DNA of 9,414 nt from Bacteroidota bacterium (GCA_030632865.1 DAOVTY010000108.1:1-9414); one strand, 5' to 3'; positions 1 to 6,983 are shown, counted from the stretch's first letter. Translations and numbers: made by a program. Notes: generated by a model from the sequence alone, not told the origin.

Positions 1-25
1 CATTAAAACTATTAGTTATTTCTCT

Positions 26-33
26 GAACTTTG
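26..33 (+). promoter_or_regulatory. Possible Bacteroidota -7 box of the TauE/SafE gene
   Basis: GAACTTTG matches the Bacteroidota consensus TAnnTTTG except at the first base. It lies 23 bases before the ATG at 57, which would give a short leader of roughly 15-20 bases. No matching -33 TTTG is visible, and the window begins too close to judge the upstream region. This is a weak call. Confidence 0.25.
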
Positions 34-56
34 AATATTTAATTAAGAACTAAACT

Positions 57-812
57 ATGGAGTGGTACATAATTCTAGCATTAATTGGAACTGGTTTGGC
101 GGCCGGTTTTATTAACATAAATGCTGGTGGTGGCTCAATGCTGGTATTACCACTATTAATGTTTATAGGACTGCCTGCAAACGTTGCGAACGGAACACTT
201 CGGATAGCAATTTTATTTCAAAATATAGTGGCTGTAAATACATTTAAAAAGCAAAAAATACTTGACGTAAAAACCGATTATAAACTTGTTTTTCCAGCTA
301 TTATTGGTGCAGTTGTTGGTGCTTTTTTTGCAGTTGAAATTGATGAGGCACTACTTAAAAAAGTTATTGCCGGGTTGATGATTGGAATGTTTTTGTTAGT
401 GGTTTTAAAACCCGAAGTTTGGGTAAAAGAACAGGTTGGAACAGTGAATCAGAAACCAACAATTTTACAATATATTATTTTCTTTTTTATTGGCTTATAC
501 GGAGGTTTTATTCAAATGGGAGTGGGGTTTTTACTGCTTGCCGGATTGGTTTTAGGAAGTGGGTACGATTTAGTAAAAGCCAATGCCGTTAAAGTTTTTA
601 TAGTATTAATTTATACTGCTTTTACTCTCGGAATATTTATTTATCACGGACATGTTGATTTTGTTGCCGGATTAATTTTAGCTGTGGGAAATATGATTGG
701 TGCCTGGCTTGGCGCACACTTTAGCATAAAAGGTGGTGCTAAATATGTTCGTTATGTTTTAATACTTGCGCTCGTAATTGTAACTCTCAATCTGTTTGGG
801 GTATTTGGCTAG
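57..812 (+). CDS. TauE/SafE family permease (probable sulfite/organosulfonate or other anion exporter)
   Basis: This 251-residue integral membrane protein has about eight hydrophobic segments and the internal duplication typical of TauE/SafE (formerly DUF81). The first half carries a glycine-rich repeat at residues 17-36 (GFININAGGGSMLVLPLLMF). The second half has the matching segment around residues 146-168 (GLYGGFIQMGVG), followed by an NAVKV stretch at 176-180. Family members move sulfite, sulfoacetate, taurine-related compounds or other small organic anions across the inner membrane; the substrate cannot be read from sequence. Length is normal for the family and there is no signal peptide. 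The ATG start fits because the first transmembrane helix begins immediately after it. The gene is alone on its strand and convergent with the AEC permease gene, with a 65-base gap. No sulfur-metabolism gene is nearby to narrow the substrate. Confidence 0.92.
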   Translation: MEWYIILALIGTGLAAGFININAGGGSMLVLPLLMFIGLPANVANGTLRIAILFQNIVAVNTFKKQKILDVKTDYKLVFPAIIGAVVGAFFAVEIDEALLKKVIAGLMIGMFLLVVLKPEVWVKEQVGTVNQKPTILQYIIFFFIGLYGGFIQMGVGFLLLAGLVLGSGYDLVKANAVKVFIVLIYTAFTLGIFIYHGHVDFVAGLILAVGNMIGAWLGAHFSIKGGAKYVRYVLILALVIVTLNLFGVFG

Positions 813-877
813 TGTTCACAGAAAGCTGAAATTCAAATTGTAACTCTTTGTAGAATAGCGATTGACATAACAAAATT

Positions 878-1807
878 TCACCCCAAAAAAACCATCCACA
901 ACGGAACAATAATCATAGAAAGTAAAGTGCCCAAAACAACAATGCGAGCAACTAAAGTAGATTCTAGTTTGTATTGAATAGAAAGAGCGTATGGTGTTAG
1001 TCCAAGTGGCATGGCAGTATCAATTACCGTTGCTTTTAATAGCTGAGATTCAAGATTTAAAAGACTTAAAACTTCGTAAAAAGCAAAAGGCAATACCAAC
1101 ATTGTAAAACCCACAAAAGCAAATATACGATACCACTCTTTTAGGTTTCCAATTTTTTGCATACCCAAAAATATCCCTAACGAGAATAGAACAACTGCAG
1201 TAACCGAATCTGCAAATAGCTGAATAGTTTGTTCTGCAACAGTTGGCATTTTTATTTTAAAAATAACTATGGCAAGACCTACAAATACTGATATTAATAG
1301 TGGATTTTGTGCAAGGCTCAACAAAAGTTTTTTTGGCTGAAGTTTATCTTCTCCAAAAATTTCTATCATAATTATTGCTAAAGTAAGCAACCAGAAAACA
1401 TAAATGGATGCAATTATTGCCGCTACCGGAAGTATTTCGTCTCCAAATGCATTTTGTAAAATTGGCATTCCTAGATATGCAATATTCCCGAATGGCAAAA
1501 TAAGAAAAAGAGACCTGAGCATTTTCGATGAGAACTTAAATACTTTCGCAATTGGGAAAGCTAGTAAAGTGCAAAGAAGAATATATCCCGAATTATATAA
1601 AATTAGTTTTGAATACGATTGTTCACCAATTTCGAGGTGCATTAACGAGGCAACTACCAATGCCGGAAACCCGATGTAAAGTGCGTATTTGTTTAAAATT
1701 TCAACCCAATTTACGTTACTTACTTTTGTCCGCGAAAATATAATTCCTGCAATTATTACAAGAAACAAGGGAAGTACAGTTTTTGCTGCTATTAAGAATG
1801 TCCCCAT
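878..1807 (-). CDS. AEC family (auxin efflux carrier-like) permease
   Basis: This 309-residue protein has about ten hydrophobic helices in the two-bundle arrangement of the AEC/Mem_trans family, which exports or exchanges small organic anions such as malate, malonate or auxin-like acids. Visible family landmarks are NIAYLGMPI (residues 108-116) after the first bundle, the NP pair (168-169) opening the second half, LFSLGIFLG (207-215), and AMPLGLTPYAL (265-275) in the crossover region near the end. Length is typical. The ATG at 1805-1807 lies inside the 3' end of the upstream HAD phosphatase gene (16-base overlap), so the two are almost certainly co-transcribed and probably translationally coupled. 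No separate ribosome binding site is obvious. The substrate is unknown. The coupling hints at an acid or phosphate ester handled by the phosphatase, but that is inference. Confidence 0.92.
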   Translation of the reverse strand: MGTFLIAAKTVLPLFLVIIAGIIFSRTKVSNVNWVEILNKYALYIGFPALVVASLMHLEIGEQSYSKLILYNSGYILLCTLLAFPIAKVFKFSSKMLRSLFLILPFGNIAYLGMPILQNAFGDEILPVAAIIASIYVFWLLTLAIIMIEIFGEDKLQPKKLLLSLAQNPLLISVFVGLAIVIFKIKMPTVAEQTIQLFADSVTAVVLFSLGIFLGMQKIGNLKEWYRIFAFVGFTMLVLPFAFYEVLSLLNLESQLLKATVIDTAMPLGLTPYALSIQYKLESTLVARIVVLGTLLSMIIVPLWMVFLG

Positions 1808-2397
1808 TTACCATAATTTATGTGTGGACGAACATCCGTAATAATCATATTCGCTTTTTTAGCTGCCAGAATTCCTAAATCACCATCTTCAAAAACCTGA
1901 CAAAATTGAGGTTCAACTTTCATTAAACGTGCACATTCCAAAAATGTTTCTGGCTCGGGTTTATGTTTTTTTACATCATCGGCAGAAACCAATGCATCGA
2001 AATATTTTGTGAGATTTAATGTTTTAAGTTGTATCTCGCCACTTTTCCGACTTGCACCTGTTCCAACTGCCATAGGCAATTTCCCGTAGAACTCTTTTAC
2101 AATCGCAACTACTTCGGGAATTGGATTTAATAAATGTGCAAGATCCCAGAATAACTCCTGCTTTAATCTAGTTAAAATTTCTGGTTTTTCATCAATTCCA
2201 TACTGTATAATTATTTGCTCGGCAAACTCAATTGTGGGGCGTCCTGTCATATCTAACATAATTTGCGTATCGAAAACAAAACCGTATTTTTCCCCTATTG
2301 TATTCCATGTTTCAACATGTACGGGTAACGAATCGGATAAAGTGCCGTCTAAGTCGAATATTAACGCTTTTGCATTTGGATGAACTGTAATTGCCAT
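1792..2397 (-). CDS. HAD-superfamily phosphatase, YqaB / beta-phosphoglucomutase-like
   Basis: This 201-residue cytoplasmic HAD hydrolase has all four HAD motifs. Motif I is FDLDGT (residues 14-19), with nucleophile D15 and general acid/base D17. Motif II lies in VGTGASR (111-117). Motif III lysine is K146 in KKHKPEPETF (143-152). Motif IV is FEDGD (169-173). A small helical cap lies between residues 20 and 90. The segments PMAVGTG, the YFDA/V-AD-VK-HKP block and VFED-D-GI-AA closely resemble E. coli YqaB, which dephosphorylates fructose 1-phosphate and related sugar phosphates, as I recall that protein. A phosphomutase role is less likely but not excluded. The ATG at 2397 is preceded by a good -7 box, and the 3' end overlaps the AEC permease start by 16 bases. 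The gene is therefore probably first in a two-gene operon. Confidence 0.93.
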   Translation of the reverse strand: MAITVHPNAKALIFDLDGTLSDSLPVHVETWNTIGEKYGFVFDTQIMLDMTGRPTIEFAEQIIIQYGIDEKPEILTRLKQELFWDLAHLLNPIPEVVAIVKEFYGKLPMAVGTGASRKSGEIQLKTLNLTKYFDALVSADDVKKHKPEPETFLECARLMKVEPQFCQVFEDGDLGILAAKKANMIITDVRPHINYGKWGHS

Positions 2398-2413
2398 TTA
2401 GTTTGTTTTGAAC

Positions 2414-2421
2414 CAAAAGTA
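2414..2421 (-). promoter_or_regulatory. Bacteroidota -7 box of the HAD/AEC operon
   Basis: On the minus strand this reads TACTTTTG, an exact match to TAnnTTTG, 16 bases upstream of the HAD start codon. That implies a leader of about ten bases. A clear TTTG at the expected -33 position is not visible. The match, position and lack of any other gene between it and the ATG support it. Confidence 0.5.
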
Positions 2422-2461
2422 GTAGAAGGTTACTGAATAAGTAATGTTTGAGGATATTATT

Positions 2462-2493
2462 CGGAAGATTTAAAAATCAGTTAAAACCTTCCG
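2462..2493 (-). terminator. Hairpin downstream of the NRAMP-like gene, possible terminator
   Basis: CGGAAG (2462-2467) and CTTCCG (2488-2493) form a 6-bp perfect stem. It extends inward by a G-U pair, three A-T pairs, one T-T mismatch and two more A-T pairs, giving a stem of about 13 positions with a short loop. It starts 28 bases after the stop of the minus-strand NRAMP-like gene and before the HAD promoter, the right place for a terminator. No uninterrupted U tract follows on either strand, so it could instead be a processing or regulatory hairpin. Confidence 0.4.
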
Positions 2494-2520
2494 CTAAATT
2501 TGTTTGTAAATTAATTTTTT

Positions 2521-3762
2521 TTAGAAAAAATCTGCCACTGCAAAATAACTTGTTACTATGCTAAATACAATAACCAATACTAACCCAACATTCATTTTTG
2601 TACCTGCAATATGGTTGTTCATAAGTGTTTTTTTATTGATTAGAAAGAATATTGGAATTGCGACAGCTGGTAATATTAATGCCTGAAATGCTTGTGAAAA
2701 TACCATTAATATTGGAGGGCGAGCATCTAAAAATTGCATTCCAAAGCCAAACAGTATTCCAATTAATCCGAGAATCCGAAACATTGGAGAACGTATATCT
2801 CTCTTTTTTCCTGTATAGTCTGCAATTAGCCAAGGAGCTATTAATATAATTGGGAAAATTGAGGAAATTCCAGCTCCAACGATGCCGAATATAAGAATAA
2901 GTGCTGCAATTTTTCCACCAATAGGTTCGAAAAGACTAATCATTTCTACTGTATCGTTCAATTTCATACCCATAACATGTAAAGTTCCTGCAGAAACTGC
3001 CATTATAACCAAACTCAAAAAAAGCATCATTGAGGCAGATACTGCAGAGTCTCTTTTCTCCTGTTTTAAATTTTTTATGGTCCAGCCTTTTTCTGCCACC
3101 ACAGTGCTTCTCATTATAAAAACAGCAGCAGAACAAGTTGTGCCAGCTATTGCAGCGATAAGCCGAAACGATCCCGAACTCTTGGGAATCGAAGGAACAA
3201 GTCCACTAACTATTGAGGATAAACTTGGCTTTACCATAAAAAATACAACTATGAATGAAATTCCCATTAGTATTACTAAAACAATGAGAAATTTTTCGAA
3301 TATCTGATATTTGCCGTTCCAGAGAAATATGTATAAACCTACAACCAGAATAAATGTAATTAGCATGGTGCTTGGTCCGGAACCCCCAAAAAGAATTTTA
3401 GATCCTTCCTGAATTAAATCTGATACGATTCCGAAAATTCCCATCAAGGCAAGTATTTCGCCAATTATCAATGCCACCAGAATGTAAATTGCTAAAACAT
3501 TGCCATACTTGAAATTGGTTTTTATTGTTGATAAAGCTGTTTTGCCTGTTACAAGTGTGGTTTTACCATATGCAACCATTAAAACATATGTAAAAATGCA
3601 TGATAATACTAAGGCCCAAGTTAATGTCATACCATGTTCGGCACCCACTTTTGCCATGGTTGTAACACTTCCGGTTCCTATATTATAGCCTATCAAAAAT
3701 AATCCCGGACCAATTGCCGACATTCCAATTAAAATCCTTTTAAGCAATTTCTTATCTTTCAT
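2521..3762 (-). CDS. NRAMP-superfamily transporter lacking the canonical metal-binding motifs
   Basis: This 413-residue protein has about eleven hydrophobic helices in the LeuT-fold order of NRAMP transporters. The N-terminal region aligns without gaps to MntH-type proteins from GPG (18-20) to EHG (42-44). The helix-1 DPGN motif, whose Asp and Asn bind the metal ion, is replaced here by GTGS (29-32). In helix 6 the MPH motif following GAT is replaced by SAA (211-213) after GTTC (207-210), so the metal-coordinating Met is also absent. It still has the helix-1 family spacing, the ATGK-like turn TGK (72-74), an RSTVVAEKGW segment after helix 6 (218-227), and the C-terminal helix pairs. Family members import Mn2+, Fe2+ or other divalent cations with protons; outlying clades carry Mg2+ or Al3+. 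With all three ligand side chains changed, substrate and even metal transport are open. It is a single gene, separated from its neighbours by 123 and about 280 bases. Confidence 0.88.
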   Translation of the reverse strand: MKDKKLLKRILIGMSAIGPGLFLIGYNIGTGSVTTMAKVGAEHGMTLTWALVLSCIFTYVLMVAYGKTTLVTGKTALSTIKTNFKYGNVLAIYILVALIIGEILALMGIFGIVSDLIQEGSKILFGGSGPSTMLITFILVVGLYIFLWNGKYQIFEKFLIVLVILMGISFIVVFFMVKPSLSSIVSGLVPSIPKSSGSFRLIAAIAGTTCSAAVFIMRSTVVAEKGWTIKNLKQEKRDSAVSASMMLFLSLVIMAVSAGTLHVMGMKLNDTVEMISLFEPIGGKIAALILIFGIVGAGISSIFPIILIAPWLIADYTGKKRDIRSPMFRILGLIGILFGFGMQFLDARPPILMVFSQAFQALILPAVAIPIFFLINKKTLMNNHIAGTKMNVGLVLVIVFSIVTSYFAVADFF

Positions 3763-3803
3763 ATTTGTAGTTTTATAAACCCCAAGTAATATTATTAGTC
3801 TTG

Positions 3804-3811
3804 CGAAATTA
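3804..3811 (-). promoter_or_regulatory. Candidate -7 box of the NRAMP-like gene (proximal)
   Basis: The minus strand reads TAATTTCG, one base from TAnnTTTG, 41 bases before the ATG at 3762. It competes with an exact but more distant match at 3872-3879. Neither has a clear -33 TTTG, so which is used cannot be decided from sequence. Confidence 0.25.
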
Positions 3812-3871
3812 TAGATTATTTATATTACTTTAATCTCTTAAACCTAAAATTATATTGTTAAATCTAAATAT

Positions 3872-3879
3872 CAAAAATA
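3872..3879 (-). promoter_or_regulatory. Candidate -7 box of the NRAMP-like gene (distal)
   Basis: The minus strand reads TATTTTTG, an exact TAnnTTTG match, about 110 bases upstream of the NRAMP-like start codon. If used, the transcript would have a leader of roughly 100 bases. The surroundings are very AT-rich, so a chance match is possible. Confidence 0.3.
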
Positions 3880-3920
3880 TTGAAAAAAAGTAGAAGTAAA
3901 ACATTGAGTTAGGAATTTGT

Positions 3921-3952
3921 TAAATACATAAACTTTATTGTGTTTGTATTTA
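3921..3952. repeat. Inverted repeat in the NRAMP-like / GH16 divergent intergenic region
   Basis: TAAATAC (3921-3927) pairs with GTATTTA (3946-3952), and AAAC (3930-3933) pairs with GTTT (3942-3945). This gives 11 base pairs with a two-base bulge and an eight-base loop. It sits about 90 bases before the GH16 start and 160 bases from the NRAMP-like start, just ahead of the most promoter-like GH16 sequence. It could be an operator for a dimeric regulator, but the AT-richness lowers its weight. Confidence 0.3.
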
Positions 3953-3976
3953 GCAATTTTTCTAATTTGTTATAAT
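3943..3976 (+). promoter_or_regulatory. Possible GH16 promoter region
   Basis: TTTG at 3943-3946 could serve as a -33 element. It is followed by TAATTTG at 3963-3969 (one base short of TAnnTTTG) and TATAAT at 3971-3976. None of these combinations has ideal spacing, so this marks the most promoter-like stretch rather than an assigned promoter. The rest of 3763-4043 holds only AT-rich sequence, the inverted repeat at 3921-3952 and a 9-base direct repeat AATTTGTTA (3914 and 3964); no gene is seen. Confidence 0.25.
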
Positions 3977-4043
3977 GAATAAATGTAAGATGGTAATAAG
4001 TTAAATAAAGTTGATAATATCCGATGAAAAAGGTAAATTTATT

Positions 4044-4883
4044 ATGATAATTTTGAAACAAACGATTACGATTATGAGATATTTAATTTTAGGTGTTATT
4101 CTAATAACAGTTTTTAGTTTTAGTAGCATAAGTAAAGATTTAAAAAAGGGAGATAAAACTAATTTTAATTTAGTTTGGGAAGATAATTTCAATAAAGATG
4201 GACTTCCGAATTCTAATATATGGAGTTACGAAGTTGGGTATATTAGAAACAATGAAGATCAGTATTATACCGAAAATAGATTGGAAAATGCACGGGTTGA
4301 AAATGGTAACCTAGTAATTGAAGCAAGAAAAGATAATTGGAATAACCATAAAATTACATCGGCAAGTTTAAATACTTATGGTAAAAAAAGTATTCTTTAT
4401 GGGCGAATTGAAGTTCGCGCAAAGTTGCCAACCGGAGTGGGAACATGGCCAGCAATTTGGATGCTTTGTAATGTTATTAGAGAAGGTGTTGGTTGGCCGG
4501 CATGTGGCGAAATAGATATTATGGAAAATGTTGGATATGATCCTGATGTTGTTCATGGAAACGTACATACCAAAGCGTATAATCATGTAATTAATACAAA
4601 TAAAGGAAACAAAATTATCATTGAAAAGCCATACTCTAATTTTCATGTTTATGCTGTAGAATGGTACAAAGACAGAATTGAATTTTTTATTGATGATCAA
4701 CGTTATTTTGTATTTCAAAACGAAAATATGGGCAGCGAAACATGGCCATTTGACAAACCGCATTACTTAATTTTAAACCTTGCTATTGGAGGTGGTTGGG
4801 GTGGACAAAAAGGAATTGATGATTCAATCTTTCCACAAAAATATTACATAGATTATGTTCGGGTTTACGAAGCGAAAGAGTGA
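4044..4883 (+). CDS. Secreted GH16 family endo-beta-glucanase (laminarinase-like)
   Basis: With the ATG at 4044 the protein has 279 residues: an N-terminal hydrophobic export signal (about residues 12-30) and one GH16 jelly-roll domain from about residue 41 to the end. The GH16 signature GEIDIME lies at 155-161; E156 is the expected nucleophile, D158 the assisting aspartate and E161 the acid/base. The block GRIEVRAKLPTGVGTWPAIW (120-139) and the C-terminal YIDYVRVYE (268-276) are also typical. Enzymes of this type hydrolyse beta-1,3 or mixed-linked glucans such as laminarin. No carbohydrate-binding module or type IX sorting domain is attached, and no lipobox cysteine is present, so it is probably periplasmic or released. 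The start is uncertain: AAAAAGG (4027-4033) favours 4044, while TTG at 4011 and ATG at 4074 are in frame. No SusC/SusD pair accompanies it. Confidence 0.93.
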   Translation: MIILKQTITIMRYLILGVILITVFSFSSISKDLKKGDKTNFNLVWEDNFNKDGLPNSNIWSYEVGYIRNNEDQYYTENRLENARVENGNLVIEARKDNWNNHKITSASLNTYGKKSILYGRIEVRAKLPTGVGTWPAIWMLCNVIREGVGWPACGEIDIMENVGYDPDVVHGNVHTKAYNHVINTNKGNKIIIEKPYSNFHVYAVEWYKDRIEFFIDDQRYFVFQNENMGSETWPFDKPHYLILNLAIGGGWGGQKGIDDSIFPQKYYIDYVRVYEAKE

Positions 4884-4900
4884 AATTATTTTAACAATTC

Positions 4901-5635
4901 TTAGTATTCAATCATCCAAGCAATCATTACGCTGGTACGCATTTCTATTTTTGCAGGATTAAGTACTGTAATTCCTGTTTTAAGTTCTGATGACCTTGTT
5001 ATAGGTTGATATGAATTTAATAATTCATAATTTGAACGAGAGAAATTGCTGATAGTGCGTGGTTCTCCATATTCGATTTTACTTATTTTACCCAATTTTA
5101 TTTTGCTGTTTTTAGCAAGTAATTGCGCCTTCAAGTTGGCATCTTCAATGGCAAGTTCAATTAATTTCTCTTTTATTGCATCAATCTGAACTTGCGATAA
5201 ATGGAAATCTATTTTAAAATTTGACTTCAAATTATTTTTAATAATATTATAAATTTGTTTGCTGAGGGGGTTCTCAACTTCTGTTTCTATTAGTATTGGA
5301 ATACTTGCACGGTAGCCTTTAAAAACTTGTTTTCTTGAAACTTGATCATATTCATATTTCTCAGCTATTGAATAGTTATTAGTTTCTATTAGTTCCTTGT
5401 CAATGCCGTTTTTGATAAACTGAGACTTTACACTTTCAATTTTTTGAAAGGTCAACTCTGCACATCTATTGTAATTAGTGTCAACAACAGAAAAATTAAT
5501 ATTGAATGCAATTATTTCGGGAGTCATTTTAACTGAAGACTTACCTTCTACAACAACAGCTTCACATAGCGAATTTTGCGAATACGCGTTAAATGAACTG
5601 GAAATAAATAAAAATAGTATTATTAAATTTTTCAT
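4901..5635 (-). CDS. Exported SIMPL-domain (DUF541) protein
   Basis: This 244-residue protein has a clear Sec signal peptide (residues 1-20, ending in NAYSQ), so it is periplasmic or exported. The remainder matches the SIMPL/DUF541 layout. An N-terminal strand region VVVEGKSSVKMTPE (27-40) contains the usual V-G-x-x-x-V-x-P pattern. GYRASIPILIE (107-117) lies in the middle. The helix AIEDANLKAQLLAKNSKIKL (162-181) is of the A-x-x-DA-x-x-KA type, and a closing beta strand sits at 230-240. SIMPL proteins include E. coli YggE-like oxidative-stress proteins and BP26-like antigens; some assemble into channel-like rings. No enzymatic role is established. The gene is tail to tail with GH16 (17-base gap) and lies 96 bases behind the lipase-like gene on the same strand. 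A hairpin in that gap suggests separate control. Confidence 0.85.
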   Translation of the reverse strand: MKNLIILFLFISSSFNAYSQNSLCEAVVVEGKSSVKMTPEIIAFNINFSVVDTNYNRCAELTFQKIESVKSQFIKNGIDKELIETNNYSIAEKYEYDQVSRKQVFKGYRASIPILIETEVENPLSKQIYNIIKNNLKSNFKIDFHLSQVQIDAIKEKLIELAIEDANLKAQLLAKNSKIKLGKISKIEYGEPRTISNFSRSNYELLNSYQPITRSSELKTGITVLNPAKIEMRTSVMIAWMIEY

Positions 5636-5656
5636 AATAAATAATAGTTTACTGAT

Positions 5657-5686
5657 TAAACAATAATCGAATTAAATTATTGTTTA
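5657..5686. repeat. Perfect 11-bp inverted repeat between the lipase-like and SIMPL genes
   Basis: TAAACAATAAT (5657-5667) and its exact complement ATTATTGTTTA (5676-5686) flank an 8-base loop. It lies 21 bases upstream of the SIMPL start codon and 45 bases beyond the lipase-like stop. It could be an operator over the SIMPL promoter or a terminator for the lipase transcript. No U tract follows on the minus strand, which favours the operator reading. Confidence 0.45.
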
Positions 5687-5731
5687 TAATTATTCTATTT
5701 ATTAATTATTTTTCGAAGTGAATTCCCCTAA

Positions 5732-6982
5732 TTACTCCTCGTTTTTAATCTCTAAAAACCACGATATAGCAGCAATTCCCGCAGGAATAATAGTGGATTG
5801 ATGTGTTCCTCCCGGAACTGAGACCATCGTAATTCTATCCGGACCAACACCTTCATTTTGAAAATTCTGAAAAATGCGACTTGTTACTAGTGGAGGAACA
5901 AACATGTCACTAGATCCGTGAATCAACATTGTTGGTGTTGTGGTTTTCCATGCTGTAACACTATTTTGCGTGAGCATGTCTTTAACGGAAGCGTATTTCG
6001 CTTCACTACTGTAACCACTAATATAATCGGCTGTAAACAAACGAGATATTTTTGTGTCTAATTCATCGTTAATTTCTGCTCCCGATTTTGTGCCATCGTA
6101 CAACGTTAAAACTTTTGTATCGAAAGGTTCTTTAAAAATTTCGTCAACTGGAGTTGTAATACCATCTAAATTGTAGTAACTATTAAATATATATCCTAAA
6201 AAATATGGCATTGGATAATCTTCTAAATCCAAAACATATTCGTTAACATAATTTAAATCGTATGGGCCGGCAGCACAAACACTTGCTTTTAAGTTAAATA
6301 CATCCGAATATTTTTCTTCTATGGTTTTTTGCAATTGCATTGTTGTCCATCCACCTTGAGAATATCCTGTAATGTAGTAGTCATTATTCAACTCTACACC
6401 AATTTCATCTTTCAAATAGTTGGCAATAAATTCTTTTACAGCACGCTGCATGTCAAGAACAGATTGCACCGTCGATACTTTGTCTAAATAAGGATGAAAC
6501 ATATCATCTGAAGTTCCAAACCCAAGATAATCAGGAATTGTTACCACAAAACCAGTTGATGCCATAAATTCTAAAAGAAGAAATAACTCATTGTCAGGAT
6601 TAACAGATGGAGCTTTGCTATGCTCTGTATTTGTTCCGTTTTGGTAGCTTAACACAGGATATACACCCATTGAAGTTGGAATGCTTACCAGTCCAGATGC
6701 AATAACATCATCGCCATTAAAAGTAGTTATATAACTAATTTTATATACTGTAACCCCATGTTCAATTTCATCTATAATAGGTTCTATCTCTGGATAATTA
6801 GCTCCAAATTGTTCAAGTATCGAAGTTATAAGAGCTGGCAAATATGTTGCTACTTTTTCTGAACTAACCAAATACTGTTCTGTTGGCAAATTTTCAGTAT
6901 CATCGTTAAAAAGGTTGCACGACGAGAAGATGGAAAGAATAAAAATAAAGAGTAGAGTATTACGAAAGATTTTATATCGCAT
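5732..6982 (-). CDS. Lipoprotein alpha/beta hydrolase, secretory-lipase type
   Basis: This 416-residue protein begins with a lipoprotein signal (hydrophobic residues 9-20, lipobox IFSSC with acylated C22). It continues with NLFNDD, whose acidic pair near the cysteine recalls Bacteroidota surface-export signals. The mature part is an alpha/beta hydrolase. DYLGFG (151-156) forms the oxyanion-loop region. GYSQGG (206-211) is the nucleophile elbow with S208. D359 in HGSSDMFVPP (355-364) and H394 in PGGTHQS (390-396) complete a plausible Ser-Asp-His triad. The arrangement resembles secretory lipases (LIP family) and related esterases. The likely role is cleavage of acyl esters (lipids, acylated sugars or other esters) at the cell surface; the substrate is unknown. 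The gene is divergent from the ThuA/MFS unit, with a 201-base gap. Its -7 box and an inverted repeat lie just upstream. Confidence 0.9.
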   Translation of the reverse strand: MRYKIFRNTLLFIFILSIFSSCNLFNDDTENLPTEQYLVSSEKVATYLPALITSILEQFGANYPEIEPIIDEIEHGVTVYKISYITTFNGDDVIASGLVSIPTSMGVYPVLSYQNGTNTEHSKAPSVNPDNELFLLLEFMASTGFVVTIPDYLGFGTSDDMFHPYLDKVSTVQSVLDMQRAVKEFIANYLKDEIGVELNNDYYITGYSQGGWTTMQLQKTIEEKYSDVFNLKASVCAAGPYDLNYVNEYVLDLEDYPMPYFLGYIFNSYYNLDGITTPVDEIFKEPFDTKVLTLYDGTKSGAEINDELDTKISRLFTADYISGYSSEAKYASVKDMLTQNSVTAWKTTTPTMLIHGSSDMFVPPLVTSRIFQNFQNEGVGPDRITMVSVPGGTHQSTIIPAGIAAISWFLEIKNEE

Positions 6983-6983
6983 G

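Noticed and set aside
813..877. Bidirectional terminator between the convergent TauE/SafE and AEC genes
   Set aside because: I could not find a convincing stem-loop with a U tract in this 65-base gap.
1404..1743. Two plus-strand frames (91 and 63 codons) opposite the AEC permease gene
   Set aside because: They overlap each other and a well-supported permease, show no domain, and lack promoter signals.
2882..3307. A 141-codon plus-strand frame opposite the NRAMP-like gene
   Set aside because: It is fully covered by a clear membrane-transporter gene on the other strand; long antisense frames are common opposite hydrophobic coding regions.
4011..4043. TTG at 4011 as the GH16 start
   Set aside because: It would add a polar, charged extension before the signal peptide. 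The ATG at 4044 has an AAAAAGG stretch ten bases upstream and gives a normal export signal.
4368..4763. A 131-codon open frame antisense to the GH16 gene
   Set aside because: It lies wholly inside a well-supported GH16 coding region, its translation resembles no family I know, and it has no promoter or leader of its own.
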